From Lodderomyces elongisporus (lineage: Eukaryota > Ascomycota > Pichiomycetes > Serinales > Debaryomycetaceae): a stretch of DNA of 64,000 bases. Every line of letters begins with the position of its first letter. Positions within the stretch are counted from its first letter, which is position 1. The notes under the pieces were generated by a model that saw only the letters and a list, made by a program, of their open reading frames with translations, did not search any database and was not told the DNA's origin. The position numbers and the translations under genes were made by a program. The stretch spans positions 567,501 through 631,500 of the forward strand of contig NC_083673.1 of the NCBI RefSeq assembly GCF_030384665.1, in the 5' to 3' direction. Positions 25,432 to 36,934 of the stretch are shown piece after piece.

Positions 25432-28083
25432 ATGACCACTACTCAATTGAATTCACCACAAATGAGCGACACAAGTCTATCATCAGCTGAAGAGAAACAA
25501 GGTTCTTTGAGTGCTATTAAGTTGCAGCTGGAAGCTCAACTGCATGCTCAACTGCAAGCTCAACTGCAAGCTCAACTGCAAGAATGGCTGGGTCCTAAAG
25601 GTGTCACTTTCTCTGGCGAGACTTTTATAGTGCCAGAGACTCACGATATGGTAAAGACGCTTTTCGACCCCACATTACACAAATCCAATTTCGAATTGAT
25701 CATTTTGGCCTGTCTCTTTGCCAACTTGGTTGTATTTGCCATCCCTCTGAACCAAGTAAGAACATTGGTGTTTATCGGACTCTATGTGTTTTGGAGGTTG
25801 TCCTACAATTTTGGTATTGGATACTTGTTGCAACAACAATCTCTCCATAACAGATTGGTCGATTGGGCTAAAGAAGGAAAATTATTTGATGAGAAAAATA
25901 AACTGTTTTGGGCCCAATTCGTCCAGCACGAAGTCAAATCGCAAAGAGGTAAAGATTATGCTATTAACTCATTGCCAATTGAGTTCAACACGTGGCTTGT
26001 GTTTAGAAAATTTGTTGATTTGATTTTGATGTCTGATTTCATAACTTTTTGTTGCGTGGTTTACACTTGCGCTGTGGAAAATGCCAGTGACTTTACAAAC
26101 CATTGGTTGGTTTGGTCAAGAGTGCTTACTGGTATAGGCTTAATCTTATTCAATTTGTGGGTCAAGGTTAACGCACACAATACAATAAAGGATTACGCTT
26201 GGTACTGGGGTGATTTCTTCTTTAGACAAATCAACAATGAAGAATTGATCTTTGACGGGGTGTTTGAAATGGTGCCACATCCAATGTACTCTGTAGGGTA
26301 TGTGGGCTACTATGGATTCGCATTAATAGCCAAATCGTACACTGTGTTGGCCATTGCAATTTTTGGACATTTCTTGCAAATGATCTTTTTGCATTACATT
26401 GAAAACCCACACATTGACAAAATTTATGGTCCCTCTAAAAATGAAATTAACTTGATTAAAATTTTAAAGTTGAAGGACCTTAAAAGCTTTGACAATATGC
26501 CACCTTTGGTGGGATTGTACAACTTCAACTGGATGAGATCTAGTGATCTTTTGAATTTGCTCTTGGTTGCCACGTATGCTGTTATTCTTCCGCTTTTTTC
26601 ACAAAGCACAACACAGTATTTTGCATTAACTGTAACTACCAAATTGATTGAAAGTTTTGGAATAAGTACTTTGCTCGTGTTGCAAAGTTATTCAAAGTAT
26701 TTTACGAAATGGTGTCTTTCAAACGATATCCCAGTAGAAAAATCCTTGAACAACTGGGCAGTGATGTACAATACTTTGATCAACTTGACTTACTCGTCCT
26801 TGTTTGGATTAAACTTGATGTATTTTTTGAGAGGTTCTGCTGATTTACTTTACCATGACTTGCTATACTTGAGGATCTTTATAGGTACCTTGCTTATTTT
26901 CACACAAACTTGGATTAATGCATCTATAATTGACCTGATTGGATACTTTGGCTGGTTTTATGGTGATTTCTTTATCCCCAAATCTCAGAGCTTTGCTAAC
27001 CACTTGACCAAAGCTGGTGTTTACAGGTATTTAAACAACCCGGAACAAATATTTGGAGTATGTGGTGTTATGGGAGTGTTTATTATTTGGCCAACATTTG
27101 AAAACTTAACCTGTTGTGTATTGTGGGTGCTTAGCAACTTCATTCGTATCAACTTTATTGAAAAATGGCACATGATTAGACTCTATGGTGAACAAGAAGT
27201 GAACCAAGACTCTGGTGTTACAAAGACTTTTAAAAAGCATTTGATCCCTGAGGTGATCCAGAGAAAAATTAGTGGAGATGAGCCACTGAGAAGAAGACCT
27301 AGTAGTCCTTCCCTTGCTGACTCATTGGACACATTTATCAAGGAGTTGACTAATTCTAAAACCAAATTATCCCAACAAAAATTAGTAGAATTATCTCAAA
27401 ACTTGTCCTTTGCCAATTCCAATTACAAATTGACCATTGAAGGGTTGAAATATAACGATTTAAAAACAGCAAAGTTTGCAACTTTGGGTTCACCATTAAA
27501 AGTCATTTGGCAATCCCCACTGGCTACCCACTCTTCAAAAGACTGGATTGGATTATACAGAATAATCAATACCACTTATTCAAGAAATAGAACCATACTT
27601 TCTTCTGCTGGAAGATGGACATATTGCCCAGACGCAAATGGATCGTACGTCTTTGCCAGGAACAAGTTGTTCTGGGAAGAAGGGGTTTACGAATTTAGAT
27701 ACCATTTGGATGGAAAACACGATGTTGCATACATTTCGGAGCCATTCGAACTCAAGCATGAGTCTGTAAGTGTACCTTTGCATGATGATGAGGTTGAAGT
27801 TTTTGCTCTTGCTTTAAAAGAAAAAATTTTCGATAGATTGCTTGACATTGAGTCCACCACTGTACCTATTGCTCAAGTTGCCACAAGTCAAACAGATAAT
27901 GTTTTAGCGACATATCAACTTCTCAGTTCTGTCATTTCTACTTCTACAAAAGTCCAAATCAGCTCAAAGATATTCTTAAAGTCCGACCAAATCACGATCC
28001 TTGACGTGGCAAGGAAATTGTATGACATCAACAAGGTCCTTGATGAGTTATCGTACGACCTTAGTATAAAGAAGGATGAATAG
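25432..28083 (+). CDS. CHO2: Phosphatidylethanolamine N-methyltransferase
   Basis: Cho2 performs the first SAM-dependent methylation of phosphatidylethanolamine on the way to phosphatidylcholine, in the ER membrane. The 883-residue length fits the family (869 in S. cerevisiae). Two homologous membrane-embedded methyltransferase modules are visible: one around [10 protein letters not shown]...[19 protein letters not shown] (about 260-300), the other around [12 protein letters not shown]...[20 protein letters not shown] (about 500-550). A soluble C-terminal domain follows (KDWIGLYRI...). The N-terminus, about 25-52, is a Gln/Ala repeat encoded with six CTG codons. It converges on MTR3, as in S. 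cerevisiae (YGR157W/YGR158C). Confidence 0.95.
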   Translation: MTTTQLNSPQMSDTSLSSAEEKQGSLSAIKLQLEAQLHAQLQAQLQAQLQEWLGPKGVTFSGETFIVPETHDMVKTLFDPTLHKSNFELIILACLFANLVVFAIPLNQVRTLVFIGLYVFWRLSYNFGIGYLLQQQSLHNRLVDWAKEGKLFDEKNKLFWAQFVQHEVKSQRGKDYAINSLPIEFNTWLVFRKFVDLILMSDFITFCCVVYTCAVENASDFTNHWLVWSRVLTGIGLILFNLWVKVNAHNTIKDYAWYWGDFFFRQINNEELIFDGVFEMVPHPMYSVGYVGYYGFALIAKSYTVLAIAIFGHFLQMIFLHYIENPHIDKIYGPSKNEINLIKILKLKDLKSFDNMPPLVGLYNFNWMRSSDLLNLLLVATYAVILPLFSQSTTQYFALTVTTKLIESFGISTLLVLQSYSKYFTKWCLSNDIPVEKSLNNWAVMYNTLINLTYSSLFGLNLMYFLRGSADLLYHDLLYLRIFIGTLLIFTQTWINASIIDLIGYFGWFYGDFFIPKSQSFANHLTKAGVYRYLNNPEQIFGVCGVMGVFIIWPTFENLTCCVLWVLSNFIRINFIEKWHMIRLYGEQEVNQDSGVTKTFKKHLIPEVIQRKISGDEPLRRRPSSPSLADSLDTFIKELTNSKTKLSQQKLVELSQNLSFANSNYKLTIEGLKYNDLKTAKFATLGSPLKVIWQSPLATHSSKDWIGLYRIINTTYSRNRTILSSAGRWTYCPDANGSYVFARNKLFWEEGVYEFRYHLDGKHDVAYISEPFELKHESVSVPLHDDEVEVFALALKEKIFDRLLDIESTTVPIAQVATSQTDNVLATYQLLSSVISTSTKVQISSKIFLKSDQITILDVARKLYDINKVLDELSYDLSIKKDE
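25535..25582 (+). repeat. 12-bp coding repeat with CTG codons in CHO2
   Basis: About four copies of a CAACTGCAAGCT-type unit, in frame. With neighbouring codons it puts six CTG codons within about 20 codons. It reads (QLQA)n with the standard code and (QSQA)n if CTG means Ser. Confidence 0.9.
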
Positions 28084-28299
28084 ATGAAATAGGTGGGGAT
28101 TTTTAGTATATAGTTTTATCTGTCCAAATAATTGCGGAGGTGCATGTATGTATGTAAAATAGAGTATAGTATAGATGTTGTTTAACTGTTTAACTATTTA
28201 GTCACTCGCTAGTTTCGTTGGTTTTTTGTTTGCCTGTTTGTTTGTTTGTTTATTTGTTTGCTTATTAATTTATTTATTGCTCTATTAATTCATTTACCG

Positions 28300-29226
28300 T
28301 CAGTCGTCACTGTTTTCATACGCCAGGATGAGGTATGAGTTTAAGTTAGCTCTGATCAACTTGGACATTTTACAACATTCATCAATGAGTTTAGTCAATT
28401 TTTCCTCCGATAACTCTACCTTATCACCACCTTCTATCCATAAACCGACGATTTCGTCATTTTTCATATTCATGAAACTGAACAAAGCAGAAACAACTCT
28501 ATCATCGTCATTTTCAGCATTGAAACTTGCGCTGTGCCCACCACCAACCAAAATATTCCCCAGCTTGGTAAAATTCACACAACCAGAACTAACAATATCT
28601 CTCACCTCCAACCCAGTATCCAACACTGCCATACTTGTGCAAATAGTGATCCAATGCAGAAGCCACAACAATCCGCTTTCGTTATTTCTCACTTCTTGTT
28701 CATCCAACGATATCACGCTGATTTGAATATCAATTGTAGATTTCGGGTACTTTTCTAAAATGATGGAGGGAAGAATGCAGTTCTCCACATATGAACTGAT
28801 TCTGTGTTCGATGGCACTCATACCCGTCCCTTGTGCCTGTTGGTGTTTATTATTCAGTGCGTTATCTATAGAATTGTTATTGAAAAGGTCGCCACAAGGT
28901 TGCAATACATGTGGTAAAAATTTGGTCTCGACTGAAAGGGTAGCCTTGTCTATGAAAGAGCCACGAATTGGTTTAGGACCAAATACCGAGACTTCAATTA
29001 TAGTACGACCTATCTCTAGGTATGCAGAACCGTTAGAGTTTTGAATTATTCCTTGTTTGAGATAGAATTTAGGAAGCAAAGATCCCGAAAATTGTTGATG
29101 TGTCTGTTTCTGTTCCTGTGTCTCTGTCTGCATATGTATCTGCAGTTGTTCTGCATCGTCGTGTTTCTTTGGAATTATTGGAGTAATAAGATTAACTGGG
29201 CCTAAAATTCGTCTTCTATCTGTCAT
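28300..29226 (-). CDS. MTR3: Exosome core subunit, RNase PH-like
   Basis: Mtr3 is one of six catalytically inert RNase PH-like ring subunits of the RNA exosome, in nucleus and cytoplasm. The start TDRRRILGP resembles the family's DRRRLLGP. The RNase PH-like core has NGSAYLEIGRT, VFGPKPIRGSF (about 90-100), YPKSTIDIQISV and the late VGLWIEGG strand. Its 308 residues compare with 250 in S. cerevisiae; the excess comes from a Gln-rich N-terminal insert and an Asn-rich loop (about 125-145). No phosphorolytic active-site residues are expected in this family. It is convergent with CHO2. Confidence 0.88.
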   Translation of the reverse strand: MTDRRRILGPVNLITPIIPKKHDDAEQLQIHMQTETQEQKQTHQQFSGSLLPKFYLKQGIIQNSNGSAYLEIGRTIIEVSVFGPKPIRGSFIDKATLSVETKFLPHVLQPCGDLFNNNSIDNALNNKHQQAQGTGMSAIEHRISSYVENCILPSIILEKYPKSTIDIQISVISLDEQEVRNNESGLLWLLHWITICTSMAVLDTGLEVRDIVSSGCVNFTKLGNILVGGGHSASFNAENDDDRVVSALFSFMNMKNDEIVGLWIEGGDKVELSEEKLTKLIDECCKMSKLIRANLNSYLILAYENSDD

Positions 29227-29852
29227 GGTGTAAAAAAACTTTCTGTTAGTTTGAATGCTCTGCTTGTGTTATCAACTCGGCAAAGAAATAAGTTTTGAAG
29301 AATAGGCTAAGTAGGATTCAAAATTAGAAAAAGGGCCAAAATAAAATTCAAAAATAGTTGAGATTCGATTGTGGATTTAACAAAACTTGGGACAAAGTGG
29401 TGGAAGGAAGGAAGGAGATGAGAGAATCTAGAAGATTGAAATAGAGAGAGAGAGAGAGAGAGAAAAGCTACAAAGAAGAAAAATGCATAATTGGAACGCT
29501 GTTAGGGAAAACGCTACCGTCTACAAATGGGAATATCCATCCAAGGGCATCATGAAAATCACACTTAATATTGTTATTCAAACAGATACCACTTGAATTT
29601 TGAAAAGAATATGAATTAGGAAAAATGAAATTGAAAATGAAAATTAAAAGGAAAGGACAGAACCAAAGAGCTTACTCCTTTTTAACAACTAATCTTTAGT
29701 TTATTTCAAAATCGTTCTATAAGTCTAATTTTGTTTAAAGAAAATAAAAATAGTCAAAAAAAAAAAAAAGAAGAAAGAAACAAATCAACATACTAACCCG
29801 ATGTCCATCCAATGTGATTAAAAGACTCAAATACGACAATATCTATTATTCT
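29227..29852. other. Intergenic, MTR3 promoter and NADH dehydrogenase 3' flank
   Basis: A GA dinucleotide run (29443-29463) precedes a 37-codon plus-strand open frame (29483-29596), listed separately. The rest is A/T-rich with an A13 run at 29757-29769. Confidence 0.55.
29483..29596 (+). CDS. Candidate 37-residue small ORF, unknown
   Basis: ATG 29483-29485 in an A-rich context opens a 37-codon frame ending TGA at 29594-29596. Its composition looks protein-like (includes RENATVYKWEYPSKGIMKIT), unlike the homopolymer translations typical of this genome's spacers. I recognise no family. It lies alone on the plus strand between two minus-strand genes. It could be a small gene, a piece of a decayed gene, or chance. 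Confidence 0.3.
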   Translation: MHNWNAVRENATVYKWEYPSKGIMKITLNIVIQTDTT

Positions 29853-31565
29853 CTACTCTCTTGAACATTCTCTTCCAAAAAGTGAGACTTTCAACCAGTC
29901 TACACATACCAAAATTTGATTCTTCACTGAAAGACACATGTAAATGTATGCAGATCTCCAGAACAAGAATGTCATATTTCCACCAGTCGACACATTGGAC
30001 CATGAGCCCCATGCCAAATCTGCCACTGCTTTTTCACTTCCAATGTAGGCCAATGAACCTTGGTAATTGTAAATGAACTTTGGTAAGTTTCCTTCCAACC
30101 TATCGGCTCTTTGCTTTAAAAATTCTGATGCATCTGGATCATTTGCGATTCTGTACTTTAAGCTTTCCAATTTTTGTAATTTTTCAAAATATTTGGCAAG
30201 ATATTGTCCTTCTTGGAATGCAACTTGTGCTGTTGGTGGATACTTGCTAAAAGTGCAATCGCCAAGAGCAAAGATATTTTTGGAACCTTTAAGTTTCAAG
30301 TTGTCATCAATCAAAAATCCACGTTTGGCTGATTTTTGCGCATCAATTTTACTCATCAATACATGGGTAAAGTCTCTTGTGGCATTACCCGTAGCCCATA
30401 TAAGCATTCCGTATGGAATGATTTCTGTCTGTTTGGAGCTCTTGTGGAACGCAGTAACATAGTGATCGTCAACATGAGTAATTCTGGTATCAGTAACTAA
30501 ATTGATATTAGTTTCCTTGAAAATTTGATTTGTATACTCAACCAATTTAGGATTGAATGTGTGCAAGACTTTTGGTTGCGACTCAACCAAAGTAACTTTG
30601 AGATCTTTTGCAACATCGGGAACCCACTTTTTCAAGTCTTGATCAATGTAATCCTGGATTTCGCCCGCGGCCTCAACACCGGTGGGTCCACCTCCACAAA
30701 CAATAACATGCAATAATCTTTTTCTTTCTGGATCGCCTTCGGGTAAAATATTTGCTGCCTCAACCAAATCAATCAAAGTTCTTCTAATCCTTGCAGAATC
30801 GCTAATCTCCTTGACAAAAGTTGAGTGTTCAGCAACACCGGGTAGTCCAAATGTTGAAGGTTGAGCTCCAATTCCAACAACCAAGTAATCATATGGGATA
30901 TTGGCAACAATGTGTTCTAAACCATGTTCTTCAGCTTTACCTGGGTGGGTAGACGATGAGGAGTTTTTGGCATGGCCAGAGTAAACAGTGGTTGATTGTT
31001 GTACTTTCAAGACATTATTCTCGGGGTCAATATCAATTGCTTCTGCTTCCAAAAACTGTACATATCCTTTGCATCTTCTGGTGATTGATCTCACGGGTTC
31101 AATGATTGACCTCATTTCAACGGTTCCGGTGGGAACCGAGGGAAGTAAAGGAGTAAACAAGAAATAGTTTCTTGGTGACACCAAAATAACATTGTACAAT
31201 GTAGTATCCAAGCTCTTCAATAATGGAATAGAGCCCCATCCTGAGCCAAGTATCACCAAAGTTTTCTTCTTTTCTCCATTGGGGAATGTGGCAGTTTGTG
31301 GCTCCTGGTCAAGAGGGTGGTTTTCAAGGTAGACTCTATAAGTGATCCATGCTAGAAACCCAGTGACTCCCAAGGCACCGGCTCCGAGTGTGTATTTGAA
31401 AAACTTTACAAATTTGCCTTGTTTGGGCTTGATCTTTGGTGCACCTGGTGGTGTTTTGGAAATGGTAGACGCGGATCTAATTGATTGAAAAGAAAGAAAT
31501 TGATGGTTTCTAACGAGTGCGTGTTGCGGTGACGTCAACCGTTTAATCGCCAACCTGTTCAACAT
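29853..31565 (-). CDS. NDE1: Mitochondrial type II NADH dehydrogenase (external alternative type)
   Basis: A rotenone-insensitive flavoprotein that passes electrons from NADH to ubiquinone without pumping protons. ATG is at 31563-31565 (570 residues). The N-terminus is a basic mitochondrial presequence, then a membrane segment (about 58-78, LGAGALGVTGFLAWITYRVYL), as in external enzymes of the Nde type. Two dinucleotide folds follow: VILGSGWGSIPLL (about 104-116) for FAD and VIVCGGGPTGVEAAGEI (about 287-303) for NADH. GNIFALGDC-like NIFALGDCTF marks the second FAD contact. The C-terminus ends in the quinone/membrane-binding helix (SVKNQILVCVDWLKVSLFGR). I infer the external form from the membrane anchor; an internal Ndi1-like placement is the alternative. 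Confidence 0.85.
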   Translation of the reverse strand: MLNRLAIKRLTSPQHALVRNHQFLSFQSIRSASTISKTPPGAPKIKPKQGKFVKFFKYTLGAGALGVTGFLAWITYRVYLENHPLDQEPQTATFPNGEKKKTLVILGSGWGSIPLLKSLDTTLYNVILVSPRNYFLFTPLLPSVPTGTVEMRSIIEPVRSITRRCKGYVQFLEAEAIDIDPENNVLKVQQSTTVYSGHAKNSSSSTHPGKAEEHGLEHIVANIPYDYLVVGIGAQPSTFGLPGVAEHSTFVKEISDSARIRRTLIDLVEAANILPEGDPERKRLLHVIVCGGGPTGVEAAGEIQDYIDQDLKKWVPDVAKDLKVTLVESQPKVLHTFNPKLVEYTNQIFKETNINLVTDTRITHVDDHYVTAFHKSSKQTEIIPYGMLIWATGNATRDFTHVLMSKIDAQKSAKRGFLIDDNLKLKGSKNIFALGDCTFSKYPPTAQVAFQEGQYLAKYFEKLQKLESLKYRIANDPDASEFLKQRADRLEGNLPKFIYNYQGSLAYIGSEKAVADLAWGSWSNVSTGGNMTFLFWRSAYIYMCLSVKNQILVCVDWLKVSLFGRECSRE

Positions 31566-33375
31566 CACTTAGTCTTCTTTTCTGTTTTTTTTTTTTTTTT
31601 GAAAAATGATTTATGTTTCGAGTATAGAGGGTTGATTGGTATACTCTATAAAAATATAAATCAATTTTTAACAATAAATTGGGAAGCAAATATTTTGGAA
31701 ATAACAATAACTTTTTATAAAAGAAGAAGAGGAAGAAGAGGGAGGAGGAGGAGGAAGAAGGAGGAGGTATAAATTGGAAATAAAGATAAAATATATAAAG
31801 GAGAAGAAAAGGATCGAATCTCACATGTATTCTTTTCGACTATATGACATAATAATCCGATTACTTTTCATTTCCTACACCTGCTGTCTTTTTATTTTCC
31901 ATATATATTTATATATGTATACATATATTTGAATATGCAAAATTCACTCAAAAAAAGAGCATAAAAACTACAAACATAACAGGTTGAAATGTATTTAAAA
32001 GAATGAAAGAGTATAAGTCCAAATCAAACCTTTGTTTTTCCAAAGAAGAAATACCAGCTTAGTTTGCTCTGTTTAATTCAATGTGCATGGATTACACTCT
32101 TTTGCTTTATATATTTAGCAATCCATTAGTTTGTTGTGAGAAGAGAGGCCTTAAAATGTGTTGAACAATAGAAACTCTGAAAATCCGAAAATCTGAAAAA
32201 AATAATAAAAAAAATATAAAATGAAATTAAAATAGGAAAAACGCACCATCCATGATTACAGAGAGTATTCAACGAAAACATACTTGCTTGAGCAAACAAC
32301 AACAGCAATCTTGAATTGAGGGGGGGGGGGGGGGGACCAAGTCTCGAAAGCGTGTGAGACAATCACCGATTACAAGGTTTCGAGAGTATTCATATGTTAT
32401 TTTTTACCTGACCTTCAAACAACACATTGCTTTGTCCTCTTCTCATATTACATTACACTATCCCTCTTCTTCTTCTTCTTCTTTTCTCTCTCTCTCTCTC
32501 TCTACACTCATATCTCTCGGCCTACTTTTCCGGTCTTTCCAAGCCTGTATTTCTTTATCTTTTTTTTGTTTTGTTTTTGCTCTATGTTCCTTTGATTCTC
32601 TTCAATCTATCGTATCGGACCCCTTCACGGAGATTAAAATTGGGCTTTTTGGTTGTCTTCTTCTTTTTTTTTTTGCTAGGAGTTCGCAAACCTCGGAATA
32701 AAATGTGACAGGTTGGAAGGTTACAAAAAAATATATCTCAAAAATATTGGTGACACAATTAGGCCGCTTTTGTGTAACTTCTGTATATATATATACATAC
32801 AAATTATTCATACTATATTTTTCTTTACTTATTGGAAATACCGATCATGGAAAGGGTGTGTGTGTGTGTTTTCCTTTTATTATTATTCTCTTTTTGGCAA
32901 GCGACAATGCTACAAGAGGATAAGAAAATGCAACCAACGGCAAGACATTGTGCCTCAGTAGGAATTGGCACAAGCTCAACATAAAGAGAGAGTACATACA
33001 TATTGTGAATTTGATTGTGAGTGTGAATCTGATTAATAAAAATTACGCTGTAAGAGCAGGACAAGGGCAAAAAAAAAAATTCAATCTGAAGCTTGCTTGC
33101 GTACCATGAGAGTCTTTTGTTGTTGCGCCAACTTGTTCCAAACAAGCGGAAATAAATCATAGACATATCCGGTTAAATTTCATCATCAAAAAATTACAAG
33201 CGGGAAAATGGTTAAACAAAGATAAAACAATAGTTAAAAAAAAAAGGTAAAAAAGAGAGCAAAAAAAGAAAAGAAAATGATTTTACTCCTCACGTTTACT
33301 ACTAGTAGTTATTTTTTTTTTCTTATATTTATATTTATCTTTATATTTATCTTTATATATATATCTATTATAGCT
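31566..33375. other. Gene-free region between NADH dehydrogenase and ASG1
   Basis: 1.8 kb with no supported gene. Notable are a GGA/GAA-rich tract at 31722-31768, a 16-G run at 32320-32335, a CT run at about 32487-32502 and TTTATA repeats at 33325-33360. Short open frames are homopolymer translations. Confidence 0.55.
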
Positions 33376-36285
33376 TTAAAAAGGAGCTAGGTAGTCTATT
33401 GAGTTTGTCCCATCGGCGTATCCATCGACACCATTCAACTGGGCTATAATTTCATCAAAATCTAGAATGTCATCGGATATGCCAGAATTAATGTCATTGC
33501 TATTTGGCTCCGTTGACTGATTTTGTGCTTGTGGTTGTGGTTGATATGCAGGTACTCCAGTACTTTGGTTGAAATTTTGGTGGCTCATGCCATCTCCAGT
33601 GTATTGTTCGTTTGGAAAATAATTTTGCTCTTCTTTCAACTTTTGTTGTTGTTGTCCCTGTTGTTGTACGTGATCTTGTTCCCCGCTTTGTCCGTGCATT
33701 TGTCCTTGGATTTCACCTGGTTGTCTGTTATGCATCTGGTGTATATTATTCAACATCTCATTCTTTTCAGCCATATAGGGAGGCAAAATCTTTCCAAATA
33801 TTTGTGCATCCAACTTGTCAAACACTCCCGGAATATAGTTGGATCCCAACGCTGCACCTGAATTACCGCCAACCTCCTGGTTTTCCTCATCTTTACCAGG
33901 ACCCATTTTCGCAATATTTGTCACTTCTTGAGGAATCTCCGAGTGTGCATGAAATCGCGCAAGATTATGATTCTTGAATAGTTGACCCAAGTCATCTCTT
34001 TTATTGCTTTGATAATACTGATTATTGTTGTCAAAGTTTTGAAAAGTGGCTTGAACATTGCTCGATTGAAGTTTCTCGGCTTGTTCTTGAAGTATGGCCT
34101 CATTGGCTACCGGCAGTTGCTCGTTAATTGGTTTTCTAACTAATGACCTTGAAGCTGTTTTCCTATTGAGTTGCTCAAATAATGTATTAAGAATATTGTA
34201 AATCCTCAATGAACTATTTGAAGAATTCTTTAAGCAGTCCAACACTTTTTTCCCAATTTCGATATCCTTTCTCACAATATCAATATTCAAATCATCATCA
34301 AACAAAACGCCGGCGTAGTTGGCACCCAATCCATTGTTGCTGCGGGAACTCGTGAAATGATAGTAGTATACCAAACAGGCTATGCTGAAAAAAATAGTAT
34401 ACATGGAAAACCAGTAGGTTCCAATGAGCAACTTCTCGTCAATCATTTTGTTAGCCAACTTAACAACCATTCGAGCAATCTTGATACAGTTTCGACCTCT
34501 AATCAATGATCTAGGATCAGAAGCGTTACCGCTTCTTGAATCGCTAATGTAATGAATGAATGGACGGTAAAGCATAATTTGACAATTCAAAAAAGCCAAC
34601 TGTAAGTAACAATTTGCAAGCACAAATCGTTTAGGTACATCGATTTTGTTTGAGTTGGGGTCTGTTGGTTGCAATTCTTGGGGCAAATTGTTTAACCAAA
34701 CTTTCAACTCCATCTCGAGCTCAGTGACATTTTGATGAATATCGTCTGACCCTGAGCTTTCTGCACTATGGACAACCTTCACAGGATACAATTTCTTAAT
34801 AATGTGGGACATGATGAACATAAGTCTTGTATGGTGGTTTGCACATCCAGCAGAACTCAATCTGCCATTTTGTTTCTCAAAATCATAACCAGTCCGAGTA
34901 ATATTCTCATCGTCCAAGTCGACCGGAATCTCTTGATCAAACTCGTCCTCGGCTAAGGATCGAGGGAGTCCCAAAAGTGAATTTATGTAGATATCCATCT
35001 TGTATATCGTGTAAAACATTCTTTTTCTGGTATCTACTTCGATTGGATCCAACTTGCGTTTAGAGTTTTGGAAAACGGATAGATTTCTGTGCAATCCCTC
35101 CTTCAATGCACTTCTCAAAGCTATACCAATGTACGAGTAGCAAGTGGATAATCTGGCAGAGCATTGCAAATAAATAATCATCATAATTATCGTTTGTATC
35201 GAATTAGTATCACCCACATTACTAATATCAATCAATTTTCTTGCCTCCAAAAAGTACTTGAATCCATCATCCTCTAAACTATCGTTTGCAGTTGATTGTG
35301 TATAAGGTGTCTTGCTAAACAACGAGCCACACGCAAGACTAGAATACAAAAAGGGTAGAAACTTTTGTTGTCGATCGCCATATTGCGAAGGATCAAGCGA
35401 GTACAACAAATCAATCTCCTCCAATAATGATGGTCTATGATAAAATCTAAACAAAACACAAGCTTTGGTCCACGTAGTGAATATTAATTCGAGGGTCCTT
35501 TCTTTACTTGGAAGGTCTAACTTAATCTCACAAGGAGAGGGAGGAACTGCTGAGTCATCAGACTGTAAACTAATTGATAACCGTTTAGGATGTGCTTGTG
35601 TGGGCGCCAGAGCTAGAGGGATATTGGCATTGGGATCTTGCATCAAGTCGACAATCTCGTTTAAACCTGATGAGATCAAAGATTGTTTCAGCTCCATGTA
35701 CTGCGTGGCTTTCTGAAATCGATCGAGGTCAAATTTTACATTTTGATCAAACAAATTGATTTGCAATTTAGGCAACAATGTTCCAATGATTTGTTGTGCA
35801 ATAACTAAGTTTTTAGTGGGCAATGAGTCAATGGGTACGCCATTTAAACTATAATTTCTAGTTCCTGTTGCCGCCGCTGCTTGGGCGGCAACTTGGAGTG
35901 CTGCGACATTGGGTTCTGCTGGCTTGGGGATTGCGGTAGTCCTTTTGTTTCTGATATTTGGTTCATCATAAGTGCAACGAAACGAGTATACGGTGCAATG
36001 AATACAAGGTTGACGGCCATCACACTTTACTTTTTTCGACCTGCATGTATCGCATGCTCGAGTTACTCTTCTTCGTTTATTCTCTGATGTAGCTTTCTTG
36101 GTTGCAACAGGAACAGACGGCGAGGCAGAAAATGGCTGCGTAGGAGAAACTCCACTATCATGACTATCTTGCCTATCTTGTTTCTTCGGGGGCGAGCTCT
36201 TATTATTAGTAGTAGCAGTAGTATTATGATTAGTGCTATTATTCTGATTATAATGATTATTATTATTATTATTATTATCACTCAT
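33376..36285 (-). CDS. ASG1: Zn(II)2Cys6 transcription factor, Asg1 type
   Basis: A 969-residue nuclear regulator starting at ATG 36283-36285 (MSDNNNNNNN). The binuclear zinc cluster CDTCRSKKVKCDGRQPCIHC plus a final Cys (C-x2-C-x6-C-x5-C-x2-C-x6-C) lies at about residues 77-104, preceded by a basic KRRRVTRA stretch. The fungal transcription-factor middle homology domain follows (ARLSTCYSYIGIALRSALKEGLHRN, about 390-415). The tail is Gln/Asn-rich with an acidic end (SDDILDFDEIIAQL) that may be the activation domain. The zinc cluster and its TVYSFRCTYDEPN extension match Asg1-type factors, which act in stress response and fatty-acid or drug-response control. Targets are not deducible here. Confidence 0.75.
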   Translation of the reverse strand: MSDNNNNNNNHYNQNNSTNHNTTATTNNKSSPPKKQDRQDSHDSGVSPTQPFSASPSVPVATKKATSENKRRRVTRACDTCRSKKVKCDGRQPCIHCTVYSFRCTYDEPNIRNKRTTAIPKPAEPNVAALQVAAQAAAATGTRNYSLNGVPIDSLPTKNLVIAQQIIGTLLPKLQINLFDQNVKFDLDRFQKATQYMELKQSLISSGLNEIVDLMQDPNANIPLALAPTQAHPKRLSISLQSDDSAVPPSPCEIKLDLPSKERTLELIFTTWTKACVLFRFYHRPSLLEEIDLLYSLDPSQYGDRQQKFLPFLYSSLACGSLFSKTPYTQSTANDSLEDDGFKYFLEARKLIDISNVGDTNSIQTIIMMIIYLQCSARLSTCYSYIGIALRSALKEGLHRNLSVFQNSKRKLDPIEVDTRKRMFYTIYKMDIYINSLLGLPRSLAEDEFDQEIPVDLDDENITRTGYDFEKQNGRLSSAGCANHHTRLMFIMSHIIKKLYPVKVVHSAESSGSDDIHQNVTELEMELKVWLNNLPQELQPTDPNSNKIDVPKRFVLANCYLQLAFLNCQIMLYRPFIHYISDSRSGNASDPRSLIRGRNCIKIARMVVKLANKMIDEKLLIGTYWFSMYTIFFSIACLVYYYHFTSSRSNNGLGANYAGVLFDDDLNIDIVRKDIEIGKKVLDCLKNSSNSSLRIYNILNTLFEQLNRKTASRSLVRKPINEQLPVANEAILQEQAEKLQSSNVQATFQNFDNNNQYYQSNKRDDLGQLFKNHNLARFHAHSEIPQEVTNIAKMGPGKDEENQEVGGNSGAALGSNYIPGVFDKLDAQIFGKILPPYMAEKNEMLNNIHQMHNRQPGEIQGQMHGQSGEQDHVQQQGQQQQKLKEEQNYFPNEQYTGDGMSHQNFNQSTGVPAYQPQPQAQNQSTEPNSNDINSGISDDILDFDEIIAQLNGVDGYADGTNSIDYLAPF

Positions 36286-36934
36286 ATTCAATTCTTTGTA
36301 TACACATATATATATATTGATAGTAGGTTATGGATGGTATAAAAGTAAAACAAGAAAATATGGGGGGAAGGAAGGGGAGAAAGGGCAAAAAAATGGCGCT
36401 GAAATAGTTAAACTTCTCGCTTTGAATAGGAACACCTCAAGTCAACAAAATGGTTGTTGGTCTATAGTCTATCTATACGATATTGTTGATGCTGATGTGA
36501 TGAAAAAAAAATTGAAAAAAAAAAGTATAGTATTGGGAGGAGGCTGAATTTATGAAAAGAAAATTGTGGAGATATCACAAACTTCGTGAGCTTTTATTTC
36601 CGCTAGGAGTTTGTTTTAGTAAAAAAAAATATGTGAGAGAGAGAGAGAGAGAGAGTTTGAGCGAAAAAAAATAAAAAAAAAAATTTGTGTTAAATCAGAG
36701 TCATCAAGGATATGAGGTAAAGCACTAAGGAACCGTGGTTGCTTACAAGCGAGAGAAACCAAATTAAAAAAAAAAAATGAGGAAAAAAAAAGCATTCTTT
36801 TCTCTTTACGAGTATAATTTGTATGAAAATAATAGAAAAAGAAAAAAGAAATACATTATATTACCATGCTTGCTGACTCAATTCAAATCGTTTCAGTTGG
36901 CCTTGGTTGACTTTGAATGGACTTTCAGTGGACT
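36286..36934. other. Intergenic, ASG1 promoter and ARC1 3' flank
   Basis: GA run at 36632-36654, several A-rich tracts, and no supported gene. Confidence 0.6.
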
